Shown here: positions 41,800-48,806 of the stretch, one piece after another
Numbering within the stretch: position 1 is the stretch's first letter
Layout: each line of letters begins with the position of its first letter
From: Micromonospora_E sp048060115
GTDB lineage: Bacteria > Actinomycetota > Actinomycetes > Mycobacteriales > Micromonosporaceae
Assembly: GCF_048060115.1 (NCBI RefSeq)
Contig: NZ_JBHMIM010000042.1
Span: 5,018 to 69,017 of the forward strand
DNA: 64,000 nt
Direction: 5' to 3'
Program-made: the position numbers and the translations under genes
Notes under the pieces: generated by a model
What the model was told of the DNA's origin: nothing
Databases searched by the model: none
The model's input: only the letters and a program-made list of their open reading frames with translations

Positions 41800-42507
41800 T
41801 CAGTCGGCGACCGACAGGTCGATGGTGTGTGCGGCGTGGTTGGCCTTCGCCGCCAGGTAGCGGACGTTGGCGGCGGAGACGTGCACCCCGGTCGGGATCT
41901 GCTCGGTGACGGTGACTCCCAGCTGGGTCAACTGCGCCGTCTTGTCCGGGTTGTTGCTCAGCAGCGTCACCCGGCGCACCCCGAGCGCGAGCAGCATCTG
42001 CGCGGCGACGGTGTAGTCCCGTTCGTCTTCGCCCCGGCCGAGCGCCACGTTCGCCTCGAACGTGTCCAGGCCGGCGTCCTGCAACGCGTACGCGTCCAGC
42101 TTGGCGTACAGCCCGATGCCCCGGCCCTCCTGCCGCAGGTAGAGCAGGAACCCGCCGCTGGCGGCGATCCGTTCCACCGCCTCCCGTAGCTGCGGTCCGC
42201 AGTCGCACCGCTGGCTACCGAAGGCGTCACCGGTCAGGCACTCGCTGTGTGGGCGGACCATCGGTGATGCCCCGCCACCGGCGGCCCGATCCAGCGCCCG
42301 ACGCCAGTCGCCAAGCCCGAGCGCGACGTGTTCCCGCCGGTCGGCGAGACCGTCGAAGGTGAAGACCCGGGCGTCGGTGGAGTAGCCGTCGGAGAACCGC
42401 AGCGGCACCGTGACCTGCCGGCGGACCGCAGCCGACGGCACGGGAAACGACCCGTTGGCGGTGACGGGCTTACCGTTGACAGGTGCGTGGGGCGGCGGTT
42501 CAAGCAT
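41800..42507 (-). CDS. ribA: GTP cyclohydrolase II (RibA)
   Basis: 235 residues. Zinc-binding block CLTGDAFGSQRCDCG supplies the three Cys, followed by YLRQEGRGIGLYAKLDAYAL and LLSNNPDKTAQLTQLG, both diagnostic. The enzyme opens GTP to 2,5-diamino-6-ribosylaminopyrimidinone phosphate, formate and pyrophosphate. There is no RibB domain, so it is the stand-alone form. A RibD-like reductase diverges from it, and a glycosyltransferase/methyltransferase/PTPS operon lies nearby, so it may be dedicated to a special pathway, not to housekeeping riboflavin synthesis. No FMN riboswitch is visible upstream. Confidence 0.92.
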   Translation of the reverse strand: MLEPPPHAPVNGKPVTANGSFPVPSAAVRRQVTVPLRFSDGYSTDARVFTFDGLADRREHVALGLGDWRRALDRAAGGGASPMVRPHSECLTGDAFGSQRCDCGPQLREAVERIAASGGFLLYLRQEGRGIGLYAKLDAYALQDAGLDTFEANVALGRGEDERDYTVAAQMLLALGVRRVTLLSNNPDKTAQLTQLGVTVTEQIPTGVHVSAANVRYLAAKANHAAHTIDLSVAD

Positions 42508-42645
42508 GGGTGCTTCCTATCGGTGGTGGTGGGGCTGCGGCGGTGCCGACGTCGAGACGGCCGGCACCGACAGGCGGGCGGTACGGAAGAATGTGTGCCG
42601 GCCTCACCTGCAGGCTATCTTTCGATCGACCAGGAGGTGCCATCA

Positions 42646-43338
42646 GTGGTTGAGCGACCCTACGTCCTGCTCAGCTGCGGCATGTCGATCGACGGGTATC
42701 TGGACAGCGCGGGCGATGAGCGGTTGCTGCTCTCCAACGACGCGGACTTCGACCGGGTCGACGCCGTACGCGCCAGCTGCGACGCCATTCTGGTCGGGGC
42801 CGGCACCGTCCGTCAGGACGATCCGCGGCTGCTGGTGCGCTCGGACGAACGGCGGCGCCAACGGGTGGCCGGCGGCCGGCGGCCGACGCCGCTGAAGGCG
42901 ACCGTCACCGGACGGGGTGATCTGGACCCGCAGGCCCGGTTCTTCACCCTCGGCGAGGTCGACAAGCTGGTGTACTGCGCCACCGGCAACCTCGACGGTG
43001 CCCGGCGGCGGCTCGGCCGGGTCGCCACCGTGATCGACTGCGGCGACCCGATCGACCTCGCCCGCGTCGTCGACGACCTGCACGGCCGGGGGGTCGAACG
43101 GTTGATGGTCGAAGGCGGCGGCCGGATCCACACCCAGTTCCTCGCCGCCGGCCTGGTCGACGAGCTGCAGTTGGTCGTCGCGCCGTTCTTCGTCGGTGAC
43201 TCGCGGGCACCCCGGTTCGTCGGCGACGGCTGCTTCCCGTGGCACGCCGACCGGCGTGCCACGCTGGCCGAGGTTCGGCAGATCGGTGATGTGGCGCTGC
43301 TGCGCTACGCCATGTCTCCGCGCTTCGACGGACGGTAG
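42646..43338 (+). CDS. RibD C-terminal-domain reductase paired with ribA
   Basis: 230 residues from GTG 42646, with AGGAGGTG seven bases ahead. YVLLSCGMSIDGYLDSAG, then AILVGAGTVRQDDPRLLVR and RLMVEGGGRIHTQFL are the blocks of the NADPH-dependent pyrimidine reductase family (as in RibD and the archaeal/fungal reductases). Its proposed substrate is the product of RibA, the gene that diverges from it 138 bases away. A second relative is at 5432-6202. No deaminase domain is present. Confidence 0.85.
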   Translation: MVERPYVLLSCGMSIDGYLDSAGDERLLLSNDADFDRVDAVRASCDAILVGAGTVRQDDPRLLVRSDERRRQRVAGGRRPTPLKATVTGRGDLDPQARFFTLGEVDKLVYCATGNLDGARRRLGRVATVIDCGDPIDLARVVDDLHGRGVERLMVEGGGRIHTQFLAAGLVDELQLVVAPFFVGDSRAPRFVGDGCFPWHADRRATLAEVRQIGDVALLRYAMSPRFDGR

Positions 43339-43382
43339 CCGGGGGGTCTGGGTCGTCAACGCGGTCACGTCCCGGGTCGCCG

Positions 43383-44420
43383 TCACGTCGCGGGCTGCGG
43401 GCTCAGCTGGGCCTGGCGTCGGGCCCGTAGCCGACCTACCGACAGTTTCCGAAGTCCCCGCACGGCGAGCACACCCGCGCCGGGCAGGCTCGCCGTCAAC
43501 GCGAGCAGCCCGTAGACCACGGCGACGGTCAGGCCGAGGCCCGCGCCGAGCCCGGCCGCCCCGAACGCCCACGCCGTCACCCCTTCCCGTGGCCCCCAGC
43601 CGCCCACGTTCAACGGCACCGCCATCGCCAGCAACGCCAACACCATCAGCGGGGCCAACTGATGCAGCGGAGCCGTCGAGCCTGCGGCGCGGGCGGCCAC
43701 GACGAACGTAGCCAGGTGACCGGCGAGTGCCACCACGGACAGCGCCAGCACTCCGGGCCAGGTACGGCGGGCCAGCAGCCCGCCGTGCAGGTCGGCGATG
43801 GTCCGCCGGACCGCCCGCACCCACCAGGACCGGACCGGTGCCGCAGCCGCGGCGGGCTGCTGCGCGAGGTCCTGCTCGGGCCCGCCGGCCCGCCGGCGGC
43901 CACGTACCGTCGCGACCAGCACTGCCACCGTCGCGACCAGCCCGACGCCGACCACGGCGATCTGGGCGCCGGTGACCAGTGCGGCCGGGGCCGGCACCGG
44001 AAGGGTCAGCAGAACGCCCGCGGCGACGGCGAACAGCACCACTTGGCCGGCGGTGCGTTCCAGCACCACCGCCCGGACCCCGCGCCCGACGTCGGAGACT
44101 TCCCGTCCGTGCCGGACCGCGCGGTGCACGTCACCGAGTACGCCGCCGGGCAACGCCGCGTTGAGGAATATTGACCGGTAGTAGTCGGCGACCGCGCCAC
44201 CCAACGGAAGCGTCATGCCCATGCCTCGGACGACCAGGCACCACCGCCAGGCACTGGCGATCGTGGTCAGCAGTCCGATGCCAGCGGCGATCAGCAGGGT
44301 CCCCGCGTCGATGACCCGCAGACTTTCCAGAAACGCCGCGGTACCGAGACGCCAGGCCAGCACCGCCAGGATGCCCAATCCGCCGATCAGCCGTACCCAG
44401 GGCCAGATCTTGCCCTTCAC
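43383..44420 (-). CDS. LPG-synthase/flippase-like membrane protein (UPF0104 type)
   Basis: 345 residues with about eight membrane helices, starting with LIGGLGILAVLAWRLG and including TLLIAAGIGLLTTIASAWRW, ALPGGVLGDVHRAVRHGR and MAVPLNVGGWGPREGVTAWAF. These blocks are the signature of the membrane part of lysylphosphatidylglycerol synthases and relatives, which flip or supply lipid-linked substrates. There is no aminoacyl-transfer domain. Last gene of the leftward operon, 109 bases after the methyltransferase. A role in exporting a glycolipid product is an inference. Confidence 0.8.
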   Translation of the reverse strand: MKGKIWPWVRLIGGLGILAVLAWRLGTAAFLESLRVIDAGTLLIAAGIGLLTTIASAWRWCLVVRGMGMTLPLGGAVADYYRSIFLNAALPGGVLGDVHRAVRHGREVSDVGRGVRAVVLERTAGQVVLFAVAAGVLLTLPVPAPAALVTGAQIAVVGVGLVATVAVLVATVRGRRRAGGPEQDLAQQPAAAAAPVRSWWVRAVRRTIADLHGGLLARRTWPGVLALSVVALAGHLATFVVAARAAGSTAPLHQLAPLMVLALLAMAVPLNVGGWGPREGVTAWAFGAAGLGAGLGLTVAVVYGLLALTASLPGAGVLAVRGLRKLSVGRLRARRQAQLSPQPAT

Positions 44421-44529
44421 TGCGCGTCACGGCCGGTGCTGACCGTACGCCGTGGGCTCCTCGCCCTGTCCATCCGAGCCCTCCTTGGTGAGCCTCCGCC
44501 GACTGATACGGCGCGGCGTCGCCTGCGGT

Positions 44530-45357
44530 TCACTTCGGCAGCACCAGCAGGTCACGATGTTCGACGGTGACCCGCAACTCGCCTGCGGTGGCGGCGGCGA
44601 GTCGGCGCTGGCGGTAGCCGCTGGGCCGGCCGGCCAGCTCCGGCTGCTGCTCGTACGCGGTCTCGATCCAGCCGTCCAGCCAGCGGGTGGTGAGTTCGGC
44701 GTGTTCGGGGCCGAGCTGCCAGGCGCTGGGGCGTACCAGCACGGTCGCGCCACGTCGGGTGAATGCCTCGGTGGCCGCCTCCACCGCGTCCGGGCCGAGC
44801 AGCGGCCGGCCGGCGCTGTGCCGCCGCTGATGGTCGTTGAACGCGGCGGCGAGTTCGTCGTCCAGCGGGTCCGCCGGATGGAACCGGACCTCGCCGACCA
44901 CCGTCAGGGTCAGCAGCGCCGGGCAGGCCACTGTCAGACAGGTCTGCGCAAGGGCGTCCAGCTCGTCGTGGGTGAGCAGGTCCAGCAGCGCCGACGCGGT
45001 GATCAGGTCGGCCCCGGCGAGGTCGTCGGCGGACAGCGCAGCGACGTCACCGGGTCGGGTCGACACGGTGACCTGCCCGCCGTCGGCACCGGCGGGTGCC
45101 ATCCGGGCCCGGGCATAGCCCAACAGGCCGGCGTCCCGGTCGTGCATCACCCAGTGTTGGCTGCCGGGCAGTTGCGGGGCGAGCCACCGCCCCATCGACC
45201 CGGTGCCGCATCCAAGGTCGTGTACCTGGGTGTGGCCGGCGGCGGCGAGCAGCCGGCGCAGCTCGGCGACGAGCTCCGTCGACCGGGCCTGCGCGTCTGC
45301 TGGTTCCCGCAGCCCCAGCCAGGCCGGGCTGTAGCCGGCCGAATCAATCGTCTCCAT
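44530..45357 (-). CDS. Class I SAM-dependent methyltransferase
   Basis: 275 residues. SAM-binding motif VHDLGCGTGSMGRWLAPQ near residues 45-62, then HWVMHDRDAGLLGYARARM and ITASALLDLLTHDEL for the rest of the Rossmann core. The remaining 100 residues are unassigned. Its start overlaps the glycosyltransferase end by 14 bases, so the two are co-translated. The acceptor is unknown but likely the product of the gene group. Confidence 0.82.
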   Translation of the reverse strand: METIDSAGYSPAWLGLREPADAQARSTELVAELRRLLAAAGHTQVHDLGCGTGSMGRWLAPQLPGSQHWVMHDRDAGLLGYARARMAPAGADGGQVTVSTRPGDVAALSADDLAGADLITASALLDLLTHDELDALAQTCLTVACPALLTLTVVGEVRFHPADPLDDELAAAFNDHQRRHSAGRPLLGPDAVEAATEAFTRRGATVLVRPSAWQLGPEHAELTTRWLDGWIETAYEQQPELAGRPSGYRQRRLAAATAGELRVTVEHRDLLVLPK

Positions 45358-46438
45358 CGGTTCTCCCTTCCTGCCGCCGGTGCAGTTCGACCAAGACGGC
45401 GGAGACCACGGCGGTGGTGTCGGCCCAGCTCGGCAGCGTGGATCGCCGCTGCGCGGCGGCGGCCCGCAGCCGGGTCCGCCGGTCGGCGTCGCCGAGCCAG
45501 TTCCGCAGCGCCGCGCCGATCACCGAGGGGTCGCCTGGTGGCACCAGCATTCCCGGTACGGTGCCGTCGTCGGCCAGGCCGAGCGCCTGCGGCACTCCGC
45601 CGACCCGGCTGGCCAGCACCGGCACGCCGCGCGCCAGTGCCTCGGTGACCACCATGCCGTACGTTTCGGCGTGCGAGGGGAGGACCAGCAGATCCGCACC
45701 GGCATACGCGTCACCCAGCGCGTCGCCCGCGCGGGGGCCGACCAGCCGCACCCGGTCGGCCAACCCGTGCCGCGCGATCCGCGAGCGTACGTGGGCCACG
45801 TGCGCGGTGGCGTCCAGCGCCCCGACGCAAACACACGTCCAGCTCAGGTCCGCGACACCGGCCAGCGCGTCGACCAGCACGTCGTGCCCCTTGCGGGGGG
45901 TGACCGACGCGACGCAGAGCAGCCGTCCGCCGGGCGGGTCGCCAGCGGTGAGTGGCGCCGGAGCAACCCCCGGCACCGCCACCCGGACCCGGTCGGATGC
46001 CAGCCCGTGTCGCCGGGTCAACTGCCGGGCGGTCGAGTCGCTGGTGGCGATCACCGCCGCGGCGTCGGTCAGCACAGCGCGTTCGGCCGCGTTCAACGCG
46101 GCCGCGTCGGCTGGCGCCAGCCCGGTTTCGTCGGCCAGCGGCAGGTGTACCAGGACCGCCAACCGCAGCCGGTCGGTGTGCGCGGCGAGTACCTCGGGCA
46201 CGCCGCAGGCGACCAGGCCGTCGATCAGCACGACCGTCGCGTCCGGCAGGCCGGCGAGGGTGTCGCCGAGCGCGGCGCGGGCCGCCTCGTCGGGGCGCGG
46301 CCAGCCGCCGGGGACGGCGATCTCGTGGACCGGCCAGCCGGCGGCGGCCAGTCCGGCGCTGACCTGCCGGTCGTAGACGTTTCCGCCGCTGGGCGTCGCC
46401 GGATCGTCGACGTTGCCGGGCAGCACCACGACGAGCAT
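45344..46438 (-). CDS. GT4-type glycosyltransferase
   Basis: 364 residues, GT-B fold. The N-terminal sugar-acceptor half starts MLVVVLPGNVDDPATPSGGN; the C-terminal half has SVTPRKGHDVLVDAL and HAETYGMVVTEALARGVPVLAS, the E(x7)E nucleotide-sugar site of family 4. Retaining transfer from an NDP- or GDP-sugar is expected from the family. It lies 3 bases after the PTPS-like gene and overlaps the methyltransferase. Confidence 0.87.
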   Translation of the reverse strand: MLVVVLPGNVDDPATPSGGNVYDRQVSAGLAAAGWPVHEIAVPGGWPRPDEAARAALGDTLAGLPDATVVLIDGLVACGVPEVLAAHTDRLRLAVLVHLPLADETGLAPADAAALNAAERAVLTDAAAVIATSDSTARQLTRRHGLASDRVRVAVPGVAPAPLTAGDPPGGRLLCVASVTPRKGHDVLVDALAGVADLSWTCVCVGALDATAHVAHVRSRIARHGLADRVRLVGPRAGDALGDAYAGADLLVLPSHAETYGMVVTEALARGVPVLASRVGGVPQALGLADDGTVPGMLVPPGDPSVIGAALRNWLGDADRRTRLRAAAAQRRSTLPSWADTTAVVSAVLVELHRRQEGRTDGDD

Positions 46439-46441
46439 CGG

Positions 46442-46840
46442 TCAGAGCGCCCGTTCGTAGCTCGCCCAGGCGATGTGCGATTCGTGCAGGGTGACGCTGA
46501 TCCCGGCCAGGCCACGGGCACCGACGCCGAGGTCACCGGCGTGCACCCGGTCGGCCAGCCGGTCGGCGATCAGCTTTGCCAGCCACTCGGTGGAGGTGTT
46601 GACCCCGGTGAACGCCGGCTCGTCGTCGAGGTTGCGGTAGTTCAGGTCCGCCAGTACGGCCTTGAGCTGCTCGCTGGCCAACCCGATGTCGACGACGATG
46701 TTGTCGTCGTCGAGGTCGGTGCGCTTGAAGCTGGCGTCGACGACGAACGTCGCTCCGTGGAGCCGCTGCGCCGGGCCGAACGCGTCACCGGTGAAACTGT
46801 GGGCGACCATCATGTGATCACGGACGGTGACGTTGAACAT
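46442..46840 (-). CDS. 6-pyruvoyltetrahydropterin synthase-like protein with altered zinc site
   Basis: 132 residues from ATG 46840, which has GGAGG six bases ahead; ATG 46846 overlaps that site. T-fold protein of the PTPS/QueD family: MFNVTVRDHMMVAHSFTG near the start, LHGATFVVDASF, VVDIGLASEQLKAVL, and the C-terminal HESHIAWASYE with the conserved Glu. Normal PTPS has HGHxY, giving two His zinc ligands, and a catalytic Cys; here the motif is HGAT and the Cys is absent. So it belongs to a divergent subgroup that may not use dihydroneopterin triphosphate. It is packed between the MDR gene and the glycosyltransferase. Confidence 0.85.
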   Translation of the reverse strand: MFNVTVRDHMMVAHSFTGDAFGPAQRLHGATFVVDASFKRTDLDDDNIVVDIGLASEQLKAVLADLNYRNLDDEPAFTGVNTSTEWLAKLIADRLADRVHAGDLGVGARGLAGISVTLHESHIAWASYERAL

Positions 46841-46842
46841 TC

Positions 46843-47826
46843 TCATCCTCCAGTCGGGTAACGGATCACGTGACACAACGCCGGCAGTGAGCCGTCGGCG
46901 AGCCGGGGCAGCAACCCGGGCAGGTCGGCGAAGTCGCTTTCGCCGGTCAGCAGGGTGTCGAAGACGTCGTCGGCGAGCAGGTCCAGGGCGACGGCGAGCC
47001 GGCCGGCGTACCCGTGCCGGTCCCGGCGGGCCGGCGACACCCGGCCGACCTGGCTGCTGCGGATAGTCAACCGGCGGGAGTGGAAGTGCTCGCCGAGTGG
47101 TACGGCGACCGTCCGGTCGCCGTACCAGCTGAGGTCGATCACTGTGCCCTCGACGGCGAGCAACTCCAACGACCGGGCCAGCCCGGCCGAGGTGGCGCTG
47201 GCGTGCACGACCAGATCGCGTCCGTCGGCGGCGTCGTCCGGGTGGGCGAAGTCGACGCCGAGCGCGGCGGCGACCGGTGCCCGGCCGGGGTCGACGTCGA
47301 CCAGTTCCACCCGTGCGCCGGGGAAGCGGGCGGCGAGTGCGGCTACGGTGGCGCCGACCATGCCGGCGCCGACCACCGAGATCCGGTCGCCGAGCAGAGG
47401 AGCGGCGTCCCACAGCGCGTTGACCGCGGTCTCCGCGGTGCCGGCGAGCACCGCCCGGCGGGCCGGTACGGCGTCCGGGACGACGGTGACCGCGTCGGCC
47501 GGCACGACGTAGCGGGTCTGGTGCGGGTAGAGGCAGAAGATGGTACGTCCGACGAGGTCGGCGGGACCCTGCTCGACCTGCCCGACGTTGAGGTAGCCGT
47601 ACTTGACCGGGGCGGGGAAGTCGCCGTCCTGGTGGGGGGCGCGCATCGTCGCGTACTGGTTGGGTGGCACCTCGCCGCGGAAGACCAGGGTCTCGGTGCC
47701 CCGGCTCAGTCCGGTGAACAGGGTGCGGACCAGCACCTCACCTTCGCCGGGCGGGCCGACCTCGACCGGTCTGATCTCACCTTCGCCGGGGGTGCGCAGC
47801 CAGAACGCGTGCTCGCGCAGCGTCAT
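46843..47826 (-). CDS. MDR-superfamily dehydrogenase lacking the catalytic zinc site (BchC-like)
   Basis: 327 residues from ATG 47826 with GAGAGGACGCCG ahead. The medium-chain dehydrogenase layout is clear: LFTGLSRGTETLVFRGEVPP at the N-terminus, then the Rossmann block ISVVGAGMVGATVAALAAR and a C-terminal catalytic half. The Cys/His of the catalytic zinc and the four-Cys structural loop are missing; the segment SRGTETLVF resembles the BchC (bacteriochlorophyllide dehydrogenase) subgroup. First gene of the leftward operon; its TGA nearly abuts the PTPS-like start. The substrate is probably the glycosylated or pterin-like product. Confidence 0.78.
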   Translation of the reverse strand: MTLREHAFWLRTPGEGEIRPVEVGPPGEGEVLVRTLFTGLSRGTETLVFRGEVPPNQYATMRAPHQDGDFPAPVKYGYLNVGQVEQGPADLVGRTIFCLYPHQTRYVVPADAVTVVPDAVPARRAVLAGTAETAVNALWDAAPLLGDRISVVGAGMVGATVAALAARFPGARVELVDVDPGRAPVAAALGVDFAHPDDAADGRDLVVHASATSAGLARSLELLAVEGTVIDLSWYGDRTVAVPLGEHFHSRRLTIRSSQVGRVSPARRDRHGYAGRLAVALDLLADDVFDTLLTGESDFADLPGLLPRLADGSLPALCHVIRYPTGG

Positions 47827-48460
47827 CGGCGTCCTCTCGTCGTCCCGGTTGGCCCCGGTAACCATACGCAGGACACGGAGGGTGACGAACGGTGATCGAA
47901 CAGCCGCCGGGCGGTGCGGCGTCACGACCCGTCGGCTCAGCAGATGCACGAGTTCGGCGGGAAGCGATTCCGCAGGTGTATCTGGGTTGTCCCGCTTGGG
48001 CATTGTCCCGTCTCGGACACAGGCCCAGAATTCGTCCTCGACGACGTCCAACTGGTCGCGCAACACGTGGCCCACAGGCTCGGCCCGTACGCGGTCCGGT
48101 CGACCGGGTGGGAGATCCGTGTTCGTCGGCGCCGCGATCGACTGGCTGGACCACCGGAACTGGGCTTCTTCGGCTCGGTGTGGCATCCCGAAGGCTACGA
48201 GGACGTGCCGGCGTTGATCCGCGACTACCACGGCCGACCGACGCTGTACGGCGCCGGAGTGAAGGATCGGCGGCGTCACTGAGTTCCGGTCGACACGAGG
48301 TGATTGCCTACTGATTGCGACGGCGGTCGTGACCTGACCTATCGGGTTGCGGTACCGTGCCCAGTCGTCGTATTCGACCGGACGTATCTCCCGTTCGGCT
48401 ACGGTTTCCCCACTCCCGCCCGCGTCTCCATGGCGGGGGTCCACTTCGGAAGGATCTTAA
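47827..48460 (+). other. Intergenic region with a possible small gene or gene remnant (47914-48282)
   Basis: About 630 bases with no gene I can support. One plus-strand frame (47914-48282) has a coding-like C-terminal part reading LGFFGSVWHPEGYEDVPALI then YHGRPTLYGAGVK, with GC at third positions, while its first half is poor. It may be a remnant or a small gene with a wrong start. The rest carries the promoters of the MDR and TM2 genes. Confidence 0.3.
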
Positions 48461-48694
48461 ATGTCGCAGACCATGTCAGGGCCGGCCACCGGGCAGAAGT
48501 CCTGGATCGTCGCGCTGCTGCTCTGCTTCTTTCTCGGCGGGCTCGGCGTGCACCGGTTCTACGTCGGCAAGATCGGCACCGGTGTGCTGATGCTGGTCAC
48601 CCTCGGTGGCCTCGGCCTCTGGGTGCTGATCGACCTCATCGTCATCCTGATCGGCAAGTTCAGCGACAAGCAGGGCCAGCCGCTCGCCAAGTGA
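48461..48694 (+). CDS. TM2-domain membrane protein
   Basis: 77 residues from ATG 48461, preceded by GGAAGGATC. The sequence contains the TM2 module: first helix SWIVALLLCFFLGGLGVHRF, the turn YVGKIGTG, then a second helix VLMLVTLGGLGLWVLIDLIV. The family is found in bacteria and animals and has no agreed biochemical role in bacteria. A strong terminator follows. Confidence 0.9.
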   Translation: MSQTMSGPATGQKSWIVALLLCFFLGGLGVHRFYVGKIGTGVLMLVTLGGLGLWVLIDLIVILIGKFSDKQGQPLAK

Positions 48695-48707
48695 CCCAGG
48701 ACGGTGT

Positions 48708-48749
48708 ACGGGCCGACGCGCCGCCGGTCGCGGCGGCGCGTCGGCCCGT
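48708..48749 (+). terminator. Terminator after the TM2 gene
   Basis: A perfect 18-bp stem (48708-48725 with 48732-48749) and a 6-base loop, 13 bases after the stop. Confidence 0.75.
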
Positions 48750-48768
48750 CACGACGCAGGTCAGGCGA

Positions 48769-48800
48769 CCGGGTCGCCTCCCGTCCGGGAGGCGACCCGG
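48769..48800. terminator. Second hairpin, end of the GH43 gene
   Basis: A perfect 14-bp stem (48769-48782 with 48787-48800) with a 4-base loop, just outside the stop of the convergent GH43 gene. Confidence 0.65.
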
Positions 48801-48806
48801 CGTTGC

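Noticed and set aside
42508..42645. FMN riboswitch in the ribA/reductase gap
   Set aside because: The conserved FMN-box segments are absent; only a few GC-rich inverted repeats occur.
48769..48800. Insertion-sequence end repeats near the paired hairpins
   Set aside because: No transposase or target duplication is present; the two hairpins are explained as terminators of convergent genes.
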